Assembly: GCA_017937025.1 (NCBI GenBank)
Contig: JAGBEJ010000006.1
Coordinates: 89,976-153,975 of the forward strand
Direction: 5' to 3'
DNA length: 64,000 nucleotides
From: Paludibacteraceae bacterium
GTDB lineage: Bacteria; Bacteroidota; Bacteroidia; Bacteroidales; Paludibacteraceae
In this document: piece after piece, positions 1 through 8,172 of the stretch
How positions within the stretch are numbered: the first letter of the stretch is position 1
How the letters are laid out: every line of letters begins with the position of its first letter
The notes under the pieces: generated by a model
Databases searched by the model: none
What the model saw: the letters and a program-made list of their open reading frames with translations, nothing else
What the model was told of the DNA's origin: nothing
Position numbers and translations under genes: made by a program

Positions 1-1
1 T

Positions 2-433
2 TCAGAAGAAAATGCCCAGGTGCAGCAGGGCGGTGCGGCTGCAGAACCAAAGAAGAAAAGTCATACGCTAAGAAAAATCGGCTGCTCTATAGCCGCTGTC
101 ATTCTTGTTGGATTGGCTGTGTTTGTTTACGTTAAGTTCTATTTCGTGTTCGGCGAAGGTGTCAAGGCTGGAGAACTGAATTATTTCGTAAACAAGGGTT
201 ATGTATTTAAGACTAATGAGGGAAAACTGATTCAGGCAGGATTTAAGGGACAGGCTGGTGCTACGGTAGTGTCTAATGAGTTCCTTTTCTCGGTTGAGGA
301 TCAGGCTGTGGCTGATTCCCTGATGAAGTGCAGCAGCAAGACCGTCGAGCTTCACTACAAGGAATACCTCGGCACATTGCCTTGGAGAGGTGTCAGCAAG
401 TATGTTGTCGATGGCATCGTAAGCGTGCATTAA
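2..433 (+). CDS. membrane-anchored hypothetical protein, 5' end outside window
   Basis: The frame is open from the first bases of the window, so the gene begins upstream. A GTG at 20 is in frame, but the codons before it (Ser-Glu-Glu-Asn-Ala-Gln) continue the frame without a stop. The visible part has a Lys-rich stretch (EPKKKSHTLRK), one hydrophobic helix (about AAVILVGLAVFVYVKFYF) and a C-terminal domain ending in a PWRGVSKYVVDGI segment. This resembles a conserved small Bacteroidota membrane-anchored protein of unknown function with a one-helix plus beta-domain layout. I assign no function. A bidirectional hairpin terminator follows at once. Confidence 0.7.
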   Translation, partial: SEENAQVQQGGAAAEPKKKSHTLRKIGCSIAAVILVGLAVFVYVKFYFVFGEGVKAGELNYFVNKGYVFKTNEGKLIQAGFKGQAGATVVSNEFLFSVEDQAVADSLMKCSSKTVELHYKEYLGTLPWRGVSKYVVDGIVSVH

Positions 434-450
434 TCCGCTTTTATGTCATA

Positions 451-486
451 AAAAAAAGGATGGCTCCGGAGAGTCATCCTTTTTTG
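451..486. terminator. bidirectional intrinsic terminator
   Basis: An A-run, a GGATG/CATCC-based stem with G-T wobbles and a CCGG loop, then a T-run lie between two genes that converge here (ends at 433 on + and 504 on -). It can stop transcription from both sides. Confidence 0.8.
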
Positions 487-503
487 TTTGTCGAACTGGT
501 CAA

Positions 504-1130
504 TTATTCCTTAGTGAACAAGTTCTTAAGGTCTGCGATACCTATTTTCTTGTAGCGATAAACGATACCTACATTTGTGTCGATTGTCTCACTTCTTCCA
601 GCGATAGCCAAGATCGAATTGATAACACCTGTAACGTTTGCTGCCGCTTCATTGCCGCCTGTTACGTCAACTCCCTTAGCTGTAAGAGTTAAATATCCGT
701 CAGCAACAGAATACTGGAACTCCTCAACTTCGCCTTTGTCTGAAGTGAATGTTAATATGCCATTGGCTGCAGTGTATGTTCCCTTGCTAAGGAATTTTTT
801 CCATGTTGCCTCATCGTTAGAAGTGTTTGATGCAGAACCAATCAATGAAGTAGCAACGTTGCCGAATTGTTCTGCATCGCCTACTCTGTAGTAATATCCG
901 GTTGTTGTTCCAACCATGTAAATACTGAACAGTTTGGTGTATTTGCCATAATCAGTGCTGCTTGTTGATAATACATTTGAAAGGTCGAAACCTCCTGCAT
1001 TTCCGGAGATTTCGTCACACTGCCATGCTCCTGTGAGTTCAAATGCAGCGGCAGCTTCTTCTTCTGAGCAAGAAGTGAAAGTGAATGTAGCGCAAATTAA
1101 TGTCGCTAATGCTAAAGTTAATTTCTTCAT
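504..1130 (-). CDS. lipoprotein, lipocalin-like
   Basis: The 208-residue protein begins MKKLTLALATLICATFTFTSC, a lipoprotein signal peptide with the modified Cys at about residue 21 followed by Ser-Glu-Glu-Glu, the kind of acidic stretch linked to surface export of lipoproteins in Bacteroidota. The rest is rich in beta-prone segments (LTGAWQCDE, GILTFTSDKGEVEEFQYSV, GYLTLTAKG), as in small lipocalin-like Bacteroidales lipoproteins. It starts 31 bases after the recA stop on the same strand, and no promoter box is obvious in that gap, so readthrough from recA is possible. The exact family is not certain. Confidence 0.75.
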   Translation of the reverse strand: MKKLTLALATLICATFTFTSCSEEEAAAAFELTGAWQCDEISGNAGGFDLSNVLSTSSTDYGKYTKLFSIYMVGTTTGYYYRVGDAEQFGNVATSLIGSASNTSNDEATWKKFLSKGTYTAANGILTFTSDKGEVEEFQYSVADGYLTLTAKGVDVTGGNEAAANVTGVINSILAIAGRSETIDTNVGIVYRYKKIGIADLKNLFTKE

Positions 1131-1161
1131 ACTGTAAAAAAGTTTAGGTTTATAATTATGA

Positions 1162-2226
1162 TTATTTCTCGTCAGAGTTTCCGTTTTTCATTGCCTCGAA
1201 GACCTTTGCCTTGAGCTCCTCTTTGAGCTCCTCGTTGTCATTCAGAAGTTGTTTAACGCCTTCGCGTCCCTGAGCCAGCTTTGTGTCGCCGTAGCTGAAC
1301 CATGAGCCGCTCTTCTTTATCACTCCGTATTCTACACCGAGGTCAACGATCTCGCCTGTCAGTGAGATTCCCTCGCCGAACATGATGTCGAACTCAGCCT
1401 TGCGGAAAGGAGGCGCGACTTTGTTCTTCACTACCTTTACCTTGGTCTGGTTTCCTATCACTTTGTCGCCGTCCTTTATCTGGCTTGCTCTTCTTATGTC
1501 CAAACGTACAGAAGAGTAGAACTTCAGCGCGTTACCTCCGGTTGTTGTCTCTGGGTTTCCGAACATTACGCCGATTTTCTCTCTCAGCTGGTTTATGAAT
1601 ATGCAGGTAGTGTTTGTCTTGCTTATTGTGGCAGTGAGCTTTCTGAGCGCCTGCGACATAAGTCTCGCCTGCAGACCCACCTTGTTCTCGCCCATGTCGC
1701 CTTCGAGCTCAGCCTTAGGTGTCAGCGCCGCTACGGAATCGACTACCACCAAGTCCACAGCCGATGATCTGATGAGCTGGTCGGCCACCTCGAGAGCCTC
1801 TTCGCCGCTGTCTGGCTGCGAGATGAGCAGGTTGTCGGTATCGACACCCAGTCCGGCTGCGTAGAAGCGGTCGAAAGCGTGCTCTGCGTCTATTATGGCA
1901 GCGATGCCGCCTTCCTTCTGTACCTCAGCTATCGCGTGTATTGCGAGTGTTGTCTTACCTGATGACTCAGGACCGTATATCTCGATGATTCTTCCTCTTG
2001 GGTATCCTCCTACGCCTAATGCATAGTCTAAACCGATAGAGCCGGTAGGTATAACGGCGATGTCTTCAATCGAGTCGTCGCCCAGTCTCATTATCGTGCC
2101 TTTGCCGTGGTCTTTGTCTATCTTCTCCATGGCAAGCTGGAGCGCTTTCAATTTCTCTGCAGACGGCTTCTTCACGTCTTTCTGTGCAGGAGCCTTTCCC
2201 TCTTTGTTTTCTAATTCTTCTGACAT
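1162..2226 (-). CDS. recA: recombinase RecA
   Basis: This 354-residue protein is RecA, the ATP-dependent strand-exchange protein that forms filaments on single-stranded DNA and triggers the SOS response. It has Walker [10 protein letters not shown], the Walker B region [12 protein letters not shown], the L1/L2 DNA-binding loop region with [19 protein letters not shown], and the conserved [17 protein letters not shown] block. Length and motif order are normal for the family. The N-terminal extension is Lys/Glu-rich. A TATCTTTG -7 box lies about 35 bases upstream. No LexA-type operator was recognised. A lipoprotein gene follows 31 bases downstream. Confidence 0.99.
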   Translation of the reverse strand: MSEELENKEGKAPAQKDVKKPSAEKLKALQLAMEKIDKDHGKGTIMRLGDDSIEDIAVIPTGSIGLDYALGVGGYPRGRIIEIYGPESSGKTTLAIHAIAEVQKEGGIAAIIDAEHAFDRFYAAGLGVDTDNLLISQPDSGEEALEVADQLIRSSAVDLVVVDSVAALTPKAELEGDMGENKVGLQARLMSQALRKLTATISKTNTTCIFINQLREKIGVMFGNPETTTGGNALKFYSSVRLDIRRASQIKDGDKVIGNQTKVKVVKNKVAPPFRKAEFDIMFGEGISLTGEIVDLGVEYGVIKKSGSWFSYGDTKLAQGREGVKQLLNDNEELKEELKAKVFEAMKNGNSDEK

Positions 2227-2260
2227 AAGTTTTTCTGTTTTTTATAGTGTCTTAATTTGT

Positions 2261-2268
2261 CAAAGATA
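2261..2268 (-). promoter_or_regulatory. -7 promoter box of recA
   Basis: TATCTTTG on the minus strand matches the Bacteroidota -7 consensus TAnnTTTG and sits about 35 bases before the recA start codon. A clear -33 TTTG at 19-21 bp was not found. Confidence 0.6.
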
Positions 2269-2390
2269 TATCATTTTCTGTTAATGCATAGTGTGGTAAA
2301 GTCTTTTTTTCAACATATTTTTACGTTTCGTTGGCACATGATTGATGAATGCTATGGCTGATGTTTATTGTGGTGGGAATGCTGAAAAAG

Positions 2391-2425
2391 AAAAATCCCA
2401 AACGCATAAGCATTTGGGATTTTTT
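2391..2425 (-). terminator. terminator of the tRNA-Glu gene
   Basis: A 12-bp stem (AAAAATCCCAAA with its complement) closes a 10-base loop and is followed by T residues in the minus direction, directly after the tRNA 3' end at 2428. Confidence 0.8.
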
Positions 2426-2427
2426 CG

Positions 2428-2500
2428 TAGCGCAACCGGGAGTCGAACCCGGGTTTCAGCCGTGAGAGGGCCGCGTCCTAGGCCACTAGACGAATGCGCC
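2428..2500 (-). tRNA. tRNA-Glu (anticodon CTC)
   Basis: The 73-nt minus-strand sequence folds as a cloverleaf: acceptor GGCGCAT with the 3' strand ending GCGCTA, D arm GTCTAGTGGCCTAGGAC, anticodon loop CTCTCAC with CTC in the centre, and T arm CCGGG-TTCGACT-CCCGG. The G1-U72 pair and discriminator A match Bacteroidota tRNA-Glu genes. There is a T7-T66 mismatch at the base of the acceptor stem. CCA is not encoded. Confidence 0.9.
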
Positions 2501-2559
2501 GTGACTTGGATTTTGCGAGTGCAAAGATATGTGTGTTTTTCGGTATTTCCAAATATAAA

Positions 2560-3294
2560 TCAGAATTTTCTTACGATTTCTGCGAATTTTATCATTTTTT
2601 CTGGGTCTGACTCCAGCGATGTGCCTATTACGACGATGTCGGCGCCAGCTTCCATAGCGTTTTTTATGTCGTCTTCGCTTCTCAGTCCTCCGCCCACAAT
2701 CATAGGCAGGCTGACGCTTCGGCGCACGGCTTTTATCATCGGCGCAGGCACTGGCATCTTGGCTCCGCTGCCGCCTTCCAGATAAATGGCTCTGTTGCCG
2801 AGCAGTTCGCCGGCGATGGCTGTGGCGACGGCTATGTCGTTCTTTTCTCTTGGTATCGGTCTTGTGTTGCTTATGTATTCCACGGATGTCGTTGTTCCGC
2901 TTTCTATCAGCATGTATCCTGTGGATATGGTCTCAATGCCGGATTTTTTGATGAAAGGCGCGGCTACCACGTGCTGACCTATGAGGAAGTCGGCGTTTCT
3001 GCCGCTTATGAGCGAGAGCATGAGTATGGCGTCGGCCTTGTCGCTCAGTTGCGTGCTGTTGCCGGGGAAGAGCACGACTTTGATGTCGGTGTTCTCTTTG
3101 ATGCGTCTTATCGCCTCGTCGGTGCTTGAGGCTGTCAGGCTGCCGCCTACGAATATGTAGTCTGGCTTGGCTTTGGCGACGGAGCTGATGAAGCGTTCGG
3201 CGACCTCGTTGGTGAACTTGTCCGGGTCTATAAGCACTGCGAGCTGCTTTTTGCCGGCAGCTTTCTTTTCTGTTATTTCCTCGAGTATGCTCAT
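2560..3294 (-). CDS. geranylgeranylglyceryl phosphate synthase family protein (PcrB/GGGPS)
   Basis: A 244-residue TIM-barrel protein with the family signatures AVLIDPDKFT near the N terminus, DYIFVGGSLT, VVLFPGNSTQLS, YLEGGSGAKMPVP and PMIVGGGLRSEDD (phosphate-binding loop). GGGPS couples geranylgeranyl diphosphate, or a related prenyl chain, to glycerol-1-phosphate to make an ether lipid precursor; Bacteroidota members are group II enzymes. The frame is open further upstream (to 3546) inside the next gene, but the ATG at 3294 (MSILEEI) lies 5 bases after the transferase stop and fits the family N terminus. It is last in the ssb-gldE-gldD-transferase operon. Confidence 0.9.
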   Translation of the reverse strand: MSILEEITEKKAAGKKQLAVLIDPDKFTNEVAERFISSVAKAKPDYIFVGGSLTASSTDEAIRRIKENTDIKVVLFPGNSTQLSDKADAILMLSLISGRNADFLIGQHVVAAPFIKKSGIETISTGYMLIESGTTTSVEYISNTRPIPREKNDIAVATAIAGELLGNRAIYLEGGSGAKMPVPAPMIKAVRRSVSLPMIVGGGLRSEDDIKNAMEAGADIVVIGTSLESDPEKMIKFAEIVRKF

Positions 3295-3299
3295 GAGTC

Positions 3300-3932
3300 T
3301 TATCTTGTTTGTAGCGCTGTTGTCAGTATGAAATCCTCGTTGTTCCAGTATTCTGTCTCGAAATGCAGTTCTTTGCTGTCGCAGTTCTCGCTGGCGGTGA
3401 ATCTCGCGTTTGTCTGTATCCCTTCGGCGGTGGTGTGGATGTACGTCTTGAAGTCGTAGCATCCCTTTTCGCTCGCTTTGTACACGGCTTCTTTCGCCGA
3501 CCATATCATCGTCGCGTAGTCGCGGCTGTTGTCGGACTTTTCGCATCTGTCCGCTTCCTGCTCGTCCATGAACGCGTTTCTTATCTTGTGCGCTCTGTCG
3601 CTTTTCTGCTCTATGTCTATGCCTACGGCTCTGTCGCCGGTGGCTATTGCCGCGTAGCCTTTAGTGTGTGTTATGCTTATGTGCTTGTCGCATCCTGTAA
3701 GATACGGCTTTTCTCCTTCGTATGCAATGGCGGCGGTTTCGCCTTCCATTTTCTTGAGCAGACATCTGACGGCGAGCCATTCCTTTTTCCGCTTCTCGTT
3801 CTTGAAACCGGAGTACGGCTCTGTGGCGGTCAGTCGCTCGTCAAGGTTCTTGGCGAGAGTTTCGGTGTCCTCGCTTATTTTCCAGATGCCTATTGTGTAT
3901 CCGTCTCTTTCTATGGTCTCAATCAGCGGCAT
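3300..3932 (-). CDS. 4'-phosphopantetheinyl transferase superfamily protein
   Basis: An Sfp/AcpT-type enzyme of about 210 residues that moves phosphopantetheine from CoA to a carrier protein. It shows the two hallmark metal/CoA motifs, VGIDIE in the middle and WSAKEAVYK further on, plus HISITHTKGYAAIA. I take the ATG at 3932; a TTG two codons earlier (3938) would also fit and overlaps the upstream gene. It is 7 bases from gldD and 5 bases from the GGGPS gene, so it is in the same minus-strand operon. Its carrier-protein target is not in this window. Confidence 0.88.
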   Translation of the reverse strand: MPLIETIERDGYTIGIWKISEDTETLAKNLDERLTATEPYSGFKNEKRKKEWLAVRCLLKKMEGETAAIAYEGEKPYLTGCDKHISITHTKGYAAIATGDRAVGIDIEQKSDRAHKIRNAFMDEQEADRCEKSDNSRDYATMIWSAKEAVYKASEKGCYDFKTYIHTTAEGIQTNARFTASENCDSKELHFETEYWNNEDFILTTALQTR

Positions 3933-3939
3933 TCGCAAA

Positions 3940-4521
3940 TCAGTTTTTCCACCTTACGCTCTCTATGAGTCTCTGCACGTCTTCTTCGACGTACTTTGAT
4001 ATAGGGGCAATGGAGTCGGCGTTCGGTGTTTCGTTGAAGTAGAGCGCTCCGCGCAGGAAGTGCTTGGTGCTGTCGGTCAGCACGAACTGCAGTGGTGATG
4101 CGGCGTTGCCTGTTATTTCGTACATTATGCCATAAACCTTGGCCTCCTTGTTCTCGAACGGATGCTCTATTATCGCGTCGGCTCTGATTGTGTGTTTGTA
4201 CACGAGGTTGCGGCTGTCTTCTGCCAGTGCTCTGAAGTTGCCTTTCACAGTGGTGTAGCTGCAGTATATTCTGCCGTTCAGGTCGGGATAAACGATGTCT
4301 ATCCATTCGCTTTTGTTGTCCTTGGCGTTTCTGTACATCACTTTCGAGTACTTCGAAATTTCCATGGTGCATGGAGGGTAGAGGCTGTCGTAGGTCACAT
4401 ACTCGTGTTCGGGCAGGTCTATTCTGAAGTACCCGTAAGGCTTTGGCGTGCTTGGCTCGCAGCTTGTCAGTGCGATTGCTGCTACTGCTATTATTGTGAA
4501 TATCGCGTTTCTCATTTTCAT
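3940..4521 (-). CDS. gldD: gliding motility lipoprotein GldD
   Basis: A 193-residue lipoprotein with signal peptide and lipobox (AIALTSC, Cys about residue 21). GldD signatures are YGYFRIDLPEHEYVTYDS, the block KVYGIMYEITGNAASPLQF and the conserved C-terminal TDSTKHFLRGALYFNETPN. In Flavobacterium gldD is needed for gliding and for the T9SS; non-gliding Bacteroidales keep it, probably in an envelope or T9SS-linked role. It is 6 bases from gldE, its usual partner, and both follow ssb. Confidence 0.93.
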   Translation of the reverse strand: MKMRNAIFTIIAVAAIALTSCEPSTPKPYGYFRIDLPEHEYVTYDSLYPPCTMEISKYSKVMYRNAKDNKSEWIDIVYPDLNGRIYCSYTTVKGNFRALAEDSRNLVYKHTIRADAIIEHPFENKEAKVYGIMYEITGNAASPLQFVLTDSTKHFLRGALYFNETPNADSIAPISKYVEEDVQRLIESVRWKN

Positions 4522-4527
4522 CGTGGT

Positions 4528-5865
4528 TTATTTTTTGTCCTCTTCGTCCTCTTTGTTTTTGTCCGGTGTTATAGTCAGCATAACGCTTTCTATGTGGCGG
4601 TCGTCGGCTTTTTCTATCTCGAAATCGTATTTCTTGTATTTTATTTTGTCGTGAGGCTTAGGTATCTCGCCGTTGATTTCGAGCAGCAGTCCAGCCAGTG
4701 TCTCTATGTCGCTGGAGAAGTCGTCGAAGTCGTTCTCGTCTATCTCCTCGATTTTGAACAGGTCATTGACCGGGATTCGCGCTTCGATTCTGAACGTGTT
4801 GTCGCCTGTCTTCTTGAACATCGGCTCTTCCTCGTCGTCGTATTCGTCGCCCAGATTGCTGATTATCTCCTCAAGTATGTCCTTCATTGTTATTACGCCT
4901 GAAGTTCCTCCGAATTCGTCCACGACTATGGCTATATGTATTCTGCTTTTCTTGAAGTCGGTCAGCAGGTCGTCTATCTTCTTTGTCTCCGGCACGAAGT
5001 AGGCGTTTCTTATAAGTGTCTGCCATCTGAAGTTGTCGCCTTTGTCGAGGTGGGGCAGCAGGTCCTTCACATACAGTATTCCCCTTATGTCGTCCTCCGA
5101 CTTGCTGAATACTGGCAGTCTGGAGTATCCGCTTTCGATTACCACCTCAAGCACTTTCTTGAATGGGGTTGCTATGTCCAGACTGGTCATGTTCAGTCTC
5201 GAGGTCATGACCTGGCTTGCGTTGATGTTGCCGAAGTTCACAATGCCTTGCAGTATCTCGTTGTCGGTAGTGCCTTTGTCCTTTGGCGTGGCTGTGATTT
5301 TCAGCGCGGTCTCGAGTTCCTCCACTGATATGTTCTTGTGCTGGTGCTTGCTCAGTTTCTTGTCTATCAGCACAGTCGAGCTCGTCAGTATTGCGGATAC
5401 TGGCGTGAGCATCTTCTCTATGGCGAGCAGCAGCACAGCGTTTCTTCTGGCGAGTTTCAATCCGAGTATCGTTGCGCTTATTTTAGGTATAATCTCGCCG
5501 AAGAGCAGCAGTATGAATGTTATGATTACGGTCTGGAATATGAATTCGAGAATTGTGTGGTCGCCAAAGTTCAGCAGTTTGTTCACCGTATAGGCGGAGA
5601 GGATTACTATGGCGATGTTTATGAAGTTGTTGCCCGTGAGTATGGTGGCAAGCAGCTTTTGCGGATTGGACAGCAGCTGCTTTATGGCTCTGTCGCTTTT
5701 GCTGTCTTTGTCAAGTTTCTTTATGTCAGAGGGGCTTAGCGAGAAGAACGCGACTTCCGAAGCCGACATGAAAGCCGATGCGAACAGCAGTATTATGGTG
5801 ATTGTGAGTGATAGTGCTGACGCGACTGAGAATCCTAAGAAAAAGTCTGACGGGAGATAGTCCAA
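4528..5865 (-). CDS. gldE: gliding motility-associated protein GldE (CNNM/CBS/CorC family)
   Basis: A 445-residue inner-membrane protein. The N-terminal CNNM (DUF21) domain has about four hydrophobic segments (roughly residues 15-190), including EVAFFSLSPSDIKKL. A pair of CBS domains follows (SRLPVFSKSEDDIRGILYVKD and IAIVVDEFGGTSGVITMKDILEEI), then a CorC/HlyC C-terminal domain. In Flavobacterium it works with GldD. Its start lies 81 bases after the ssb stop, and a strong hairpin sits in that gap, so expression relative to ssb may be modulated. Confidence 0.93.
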   Translation of the reverse strand: MDYLPSDFFLGFSVASALSLTITIILLFASAFMSASEVAFFSLSPSDIKKLDKDSKSDRAIKQLLSNPQKLLATILTGNNFINIAIVILSAYTVNKLLNFGDHTILEFIFQTVIITFILLLFGEIIPKISATILGLKLARRNAVLLLAIEKMLTPVSAILTSSTVLIDKKLSKHQHKNISVEELETALKITATPKDKGTTDNEILQGIVNFGNINASQVMTSRLNMTSLDIATPFKKVLEVVIESGYSRLPVFSKSEDDIRGILYVKDLLPHLDKGDNFRWQTLIRNAYFVPETKKIDDLLTDFKKSRIHIAIVVDEFGGTSGVITMKDILEEIISNLGDEYDDEEEPMFKKTGDNTFRIEARIPVNDLFKIEEIDENDFDDFSSDIETLAGLLLEINGEIPKPHDKIKYKKYDFEIEKADDRHIESVMLTITPDKNKEDEEDKK

Positions 5866-5891
5866 ATCTTTAAGTGTTTAGTTAAAAATGA

Positions 5892-5927
5892 CCACGCGTC
5901 GTCTATGTTCATGAAGACGGCGCGTGG
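5892..5927 (-). terminator. hairpin between ssb and gldE
   Basis: CCACGCGTCGTC pairs with GACGGCGCGTGG across a 12-base loop; in the minus direction it is followed by TCATTTTT. It looks like an attenuator or partial terminator downstream of ssb and upstream of gldE. Confidence 0.65.
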
Positions 5928-5946
5928 AGTTAGTTTCAATGCTTTA

Positions 5947-6342
5947 TTAAGCCTGGCTGTCGGCAGTGTTCTGCTCGGCGTTAGCGCCGTTGTTGTCGCT
6001 GCGGCGGCTCGAGTTGTTGAAGAAATCGACTCTGTCTGCGAGAATCTCTGTCACGAAGTGTCTTACTCCGTCCTTGTCATACTCTCTGTATCTGATTTTT
6101 CCCTCAACAGTTACAAGACTGCCTTTCTTAACGAATCTCTCTACGAATGAAACGATCTCCTTCTTCCTTACCGCTATGTTGTGCCAGTCAGTTCTTTCTG
6201 GTATCTGTGTTCCATTTGCTGTTGTGTAACCGCGCTCGTTTGTCGCAAGTGTGAAGTTTGCTACGGCGTTTTCATTCTCGAAATACTTTACATCTGGGTC
6301 TTTGCCCACGTTCCCTATAAGAATAACTTTGTTTAATGACAT
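5947..6342 (-). CDS. ssb: single-stranded DNA-binding protein
   Basis: A 131-residue SSB with the OB-fold start MSLNKVILIGNVGKDPDVKY, then ATNERGYTTANG, RTDWHNIAV, FVKKGSLVTVEGKI and YREYDKDGVRHF. The C terminus (NTADSQA) does not end in the acidic DDIPF-type tip used for partner binding in E. coli, which is common in Bacteroidota SSBs. It protects single-stranded DNA in replication and repair. It is the first gene of the minus-strand run into gldE and gldD. A possible -7 box, TATTTTTG, lies at 6377-6384 on the minus strand. Confidence 0.95.
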   Translation of the reverse strand: MSLNKVILIGNVGKDPDVKYFENENAVANFTLATNERGYTTANGTQIPERTDWHNIAVRKKEIVSFVERFVKKGSLVTVEGKIRYREYDKDGVRHFVTEILADRVDFFNNSSRRSDNNGANAEQNTADSQA

Positions 6343-6453
6343 ATTGTCTTTTGATTTTTTTAATTTATATCAAGTCCAAAAATAACTCTTATTTGAATAC
6401 GAACGCCCTTTTGCCATAAATTTATTTTCTTCTTTTCTACACGCGTTTTTTTA

Positions 6454-6461
6454 TAACTTTG
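6454..6461 (+). promoter_or_regulatory. -7 promoter box of menA, almost touching the start codon
   Basis: TAACTTTG fits TAnnTTTG and ends only 6 bases before the menA ATG at 6468, so transcription probably starts at or within a base or two of the start codon. Confidence 0.6.
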
Positions 6462-6467
6462 TATTTT

Positions 6468-7433
6468 ATGAAAACAGAAGTTAACGCATCAAGTTCTGAC
6501 ACAGTGAAGCCAGATTCCCTGCAGGCATGGCTTTTGGCGGTGCGTCCGCGCACACTGTCGGCTTCGGCTACTCCGGTTCTCGTGGCGTGCGCATACGCGT
6601 TCGCTTGCCACTCGTTCCGCATTGTGCCTGCTGTTCTGTGCTTTGTATTCGCCATACTCGCGCAGATAGCTTCCAATCTTGCCAACGACTATTTCGACTA
6701 CAAGTCCGGCTCGGACTCCACGGAAACGCGTATCGGACCGGCCAGGGCGGTGGCGTCGGGGTGGATATCTCCGTCGCGTATGCGCGCGGCTCTTGTCGGG
6801 GTGGTGGCTGTGGCGTGCTTGTTCGGTCTGGGGCTTGTGTTCTATGGCGGCTGGCAGATGATAGTAGTGGGCGTGGCATGCGTTGTGGCGCTGCTTGCTT
6901 ATTCGGCAGGACCGTTCCCGGCTTCGCGCCATGGACTCGGCGACGTGTTCGTTCTTTTGTTCTATGGTTATGTCCCAGTGTTTTTCACCTTTTACCTCGT
7001 CAGCGGCTATGCGGCGGAGCAGGTGTTCTCGTTCTCGTCTCCGACGGCTTTCAAGGTGTTCCTTCTGGCGTCGGCAGTGGCGTTTCCTTCGGTCAATATC
7101 CTTGTGCTCAATAATTTCCGCGACTATTATAACGACAAGGCGGAAGGCAAGCGCACTACGGTCGTCGTGTTCGGACGGCGTTTCGCCTTGGGCTTCTATC
7201 TCGTCAACGGTCTGATTGCGTTGCTCTGTGTCGTCATGTTTTTTCAGCCGTGGAGCGAATATTCGTTTTCTCTGCTTGTGTTCCTGGGATATTTGTTCGC
7301 CCACGTCGGAACGCTGCGTGGAATAGCGCGTACAGCCAAGGGGCCGGCTCTTAACCGCTATCTTGGTCAGACTTCGCGCAACTTGATGATTTTTGCTGTT
7401 TTTATTTGTGGCACGCTTATTGTTTACGCCTAA
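6468..7433 (+). CDS. menA: 1,4-dihydroxy-2-naphthoate polyprenyltransferase
   Basis: A UbiA-family membrane enzyme of about 321 residues that attaches the prenyl tail in menaquinone synthesis. The first aspartate motif is NDYFDYKSGSD (about residue 70) and the second is NNFRDYYNDKAEGKRT (about 210); between and after them are about eight hydrophobic helices. An in-frame TTG at 6459 overlaps the -7 box, so I choose the ATG at 6468. That implies a leaderless or nearly leaderless mRNA. An outer-membrane protein gene follows 27 bases downstream and could be co-transcribed. Confidence 0.93.
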   Translation: MKTEVNASSSDTVKPDSLQAWLLAVRPRTLSASATPVLVACAYAFACHSFRIVPAVLCFVFAILAQIASNLANDYFDYKSGSDSTETRIGPARAVASGWISPSRMRAALVGVVAVACLFGLGLVFYGGWQMIVVGVACVVALLAYSAGPFPASRHGLGDVFVLLFYGYVPVFFTFYLVSGYAAEQVFSFSSPTAFKVFLLASAVAFPSVNILVLNNFRDYYNDKAEGKRTTVVVFGRRFALGFYLVNGLIALLCVVMFFQPWSEYSFSLLVFLGYLFAHVGTLRGIARTAKGPALNRYLGQTSRNLMIFAVFICGTLIVYA

Positions 7434-7460
7434 TCATAATTCACTAAAAAAATAAAAGTT

Positions 7461-8099
7461 ATGAAGAATTTATTTAAAAAGATAGCGATTGCGGCAGCCG
7501 CATTCTCTTTCACAATCTCAGCCACAGCGCAGGATTCTGCAACGCCTGAATTTTATAAGCATGAAGTCGGAGTAAGCTACGGAGCTCTTACAAATACTGA
7601 CGTGATAAGCGGTTTCGCCAGCATATTCGGCGAGGTGTTCAGAGCAGTGCTTGGCAGCAGCGAAGAGGTTGAGTCTCATTACATTGGCTCTTTCAATGCT
7701 GAGTATTACTATAATTTTAACAAGACTATAGGTCTTGGAGGTATTGTCGGATTTGAAAATATCGGCTACGATTACAACGACAAGACTTCCAAAGTGACAA
7801 ATCTCAAGGAGAATGATTATTACATCAGCATCATGCCTGCGTTCAAGGCTCACTGGTTCAATTTCCCTCACGTCAGCATGTATTCGAAGGTAGGAGTCGG
7901 ATTGACAATCGATCACACGACTTACAATATTAAGGACGGTCGTGATCCTTCCAACTATTCAGACGAGACAAATTGTATGTTCGCCTTCCAGATGTCGCCA
8001 GTCTGCGTAGAAGCCGGCGCACGTCATCTCATGGGATTCGTCGAACTGGGCTACGGAACTCAGGGTATGTTTGTTTTTGGACTGAGAGGCAAGTTTTAA
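7461..8099 (+). CDS. outer-membrane beta-barrel protein
   Basis: A 212-residue secreted protein: signal peptide (KKIAIAAAAFSFTISATAQ, cut near residue 24), then alternating amphipathic strands (EVGVSYGALTN, YIGSFNAEYYYNF, IGLGGIVGFENIGYDY, SMYSKVGVGLTI, FGLRGKF). The last residue is Phe, as is usual for outer-membrane barrels. The length suits an 8-strand barrel. No substrate can be named. A terminator follows at 8120. Confidence 0.75.
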   Translation: MKNLFKKIAIAAAAFSFTISATAQDSATPEFYKHEVGVSYGALTNTDVISGFASIFGEVFRAVLGSSEEVESHYIGSFNAEYYYNFNKTIGLGGIVGFENIGYDYNDKTSKVTNLKENDYYISIMPAFKAHWFNFPHVSMYSKVGVGLTIDHTTYNIKDGRDPSNYSDETNCMFAFQMSPVCVEAGARHLMGFVELGYGTQGMFVFGLRGKF

Positions 8100-8119
8100 T
8101 TGATTAATGCAAAAAAGAA

Positions 8120-8150
8120 AAAGGCGGATCGCAAATTGCGGTTCGCCTTT
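8120..8150. terminator. bidirectional intrinsic terminator
   Basis: A long stem AAAGGCG-GATCGC with its near-perfect complement and a short AATT-type loop lies between genes converging at 8099 and 8173, with A-run and T-run flanks. Confidence 0.85.
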
Positions 8151-8172
8151 GTTTTGTTCTGTGTTTACGTTG

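Noticed and set aside
3363..3968. 201-codon plus-strand open frame
   Set aside because: Antisense to the phosphopantetheinyl transferase gene, whose motifs are intact.
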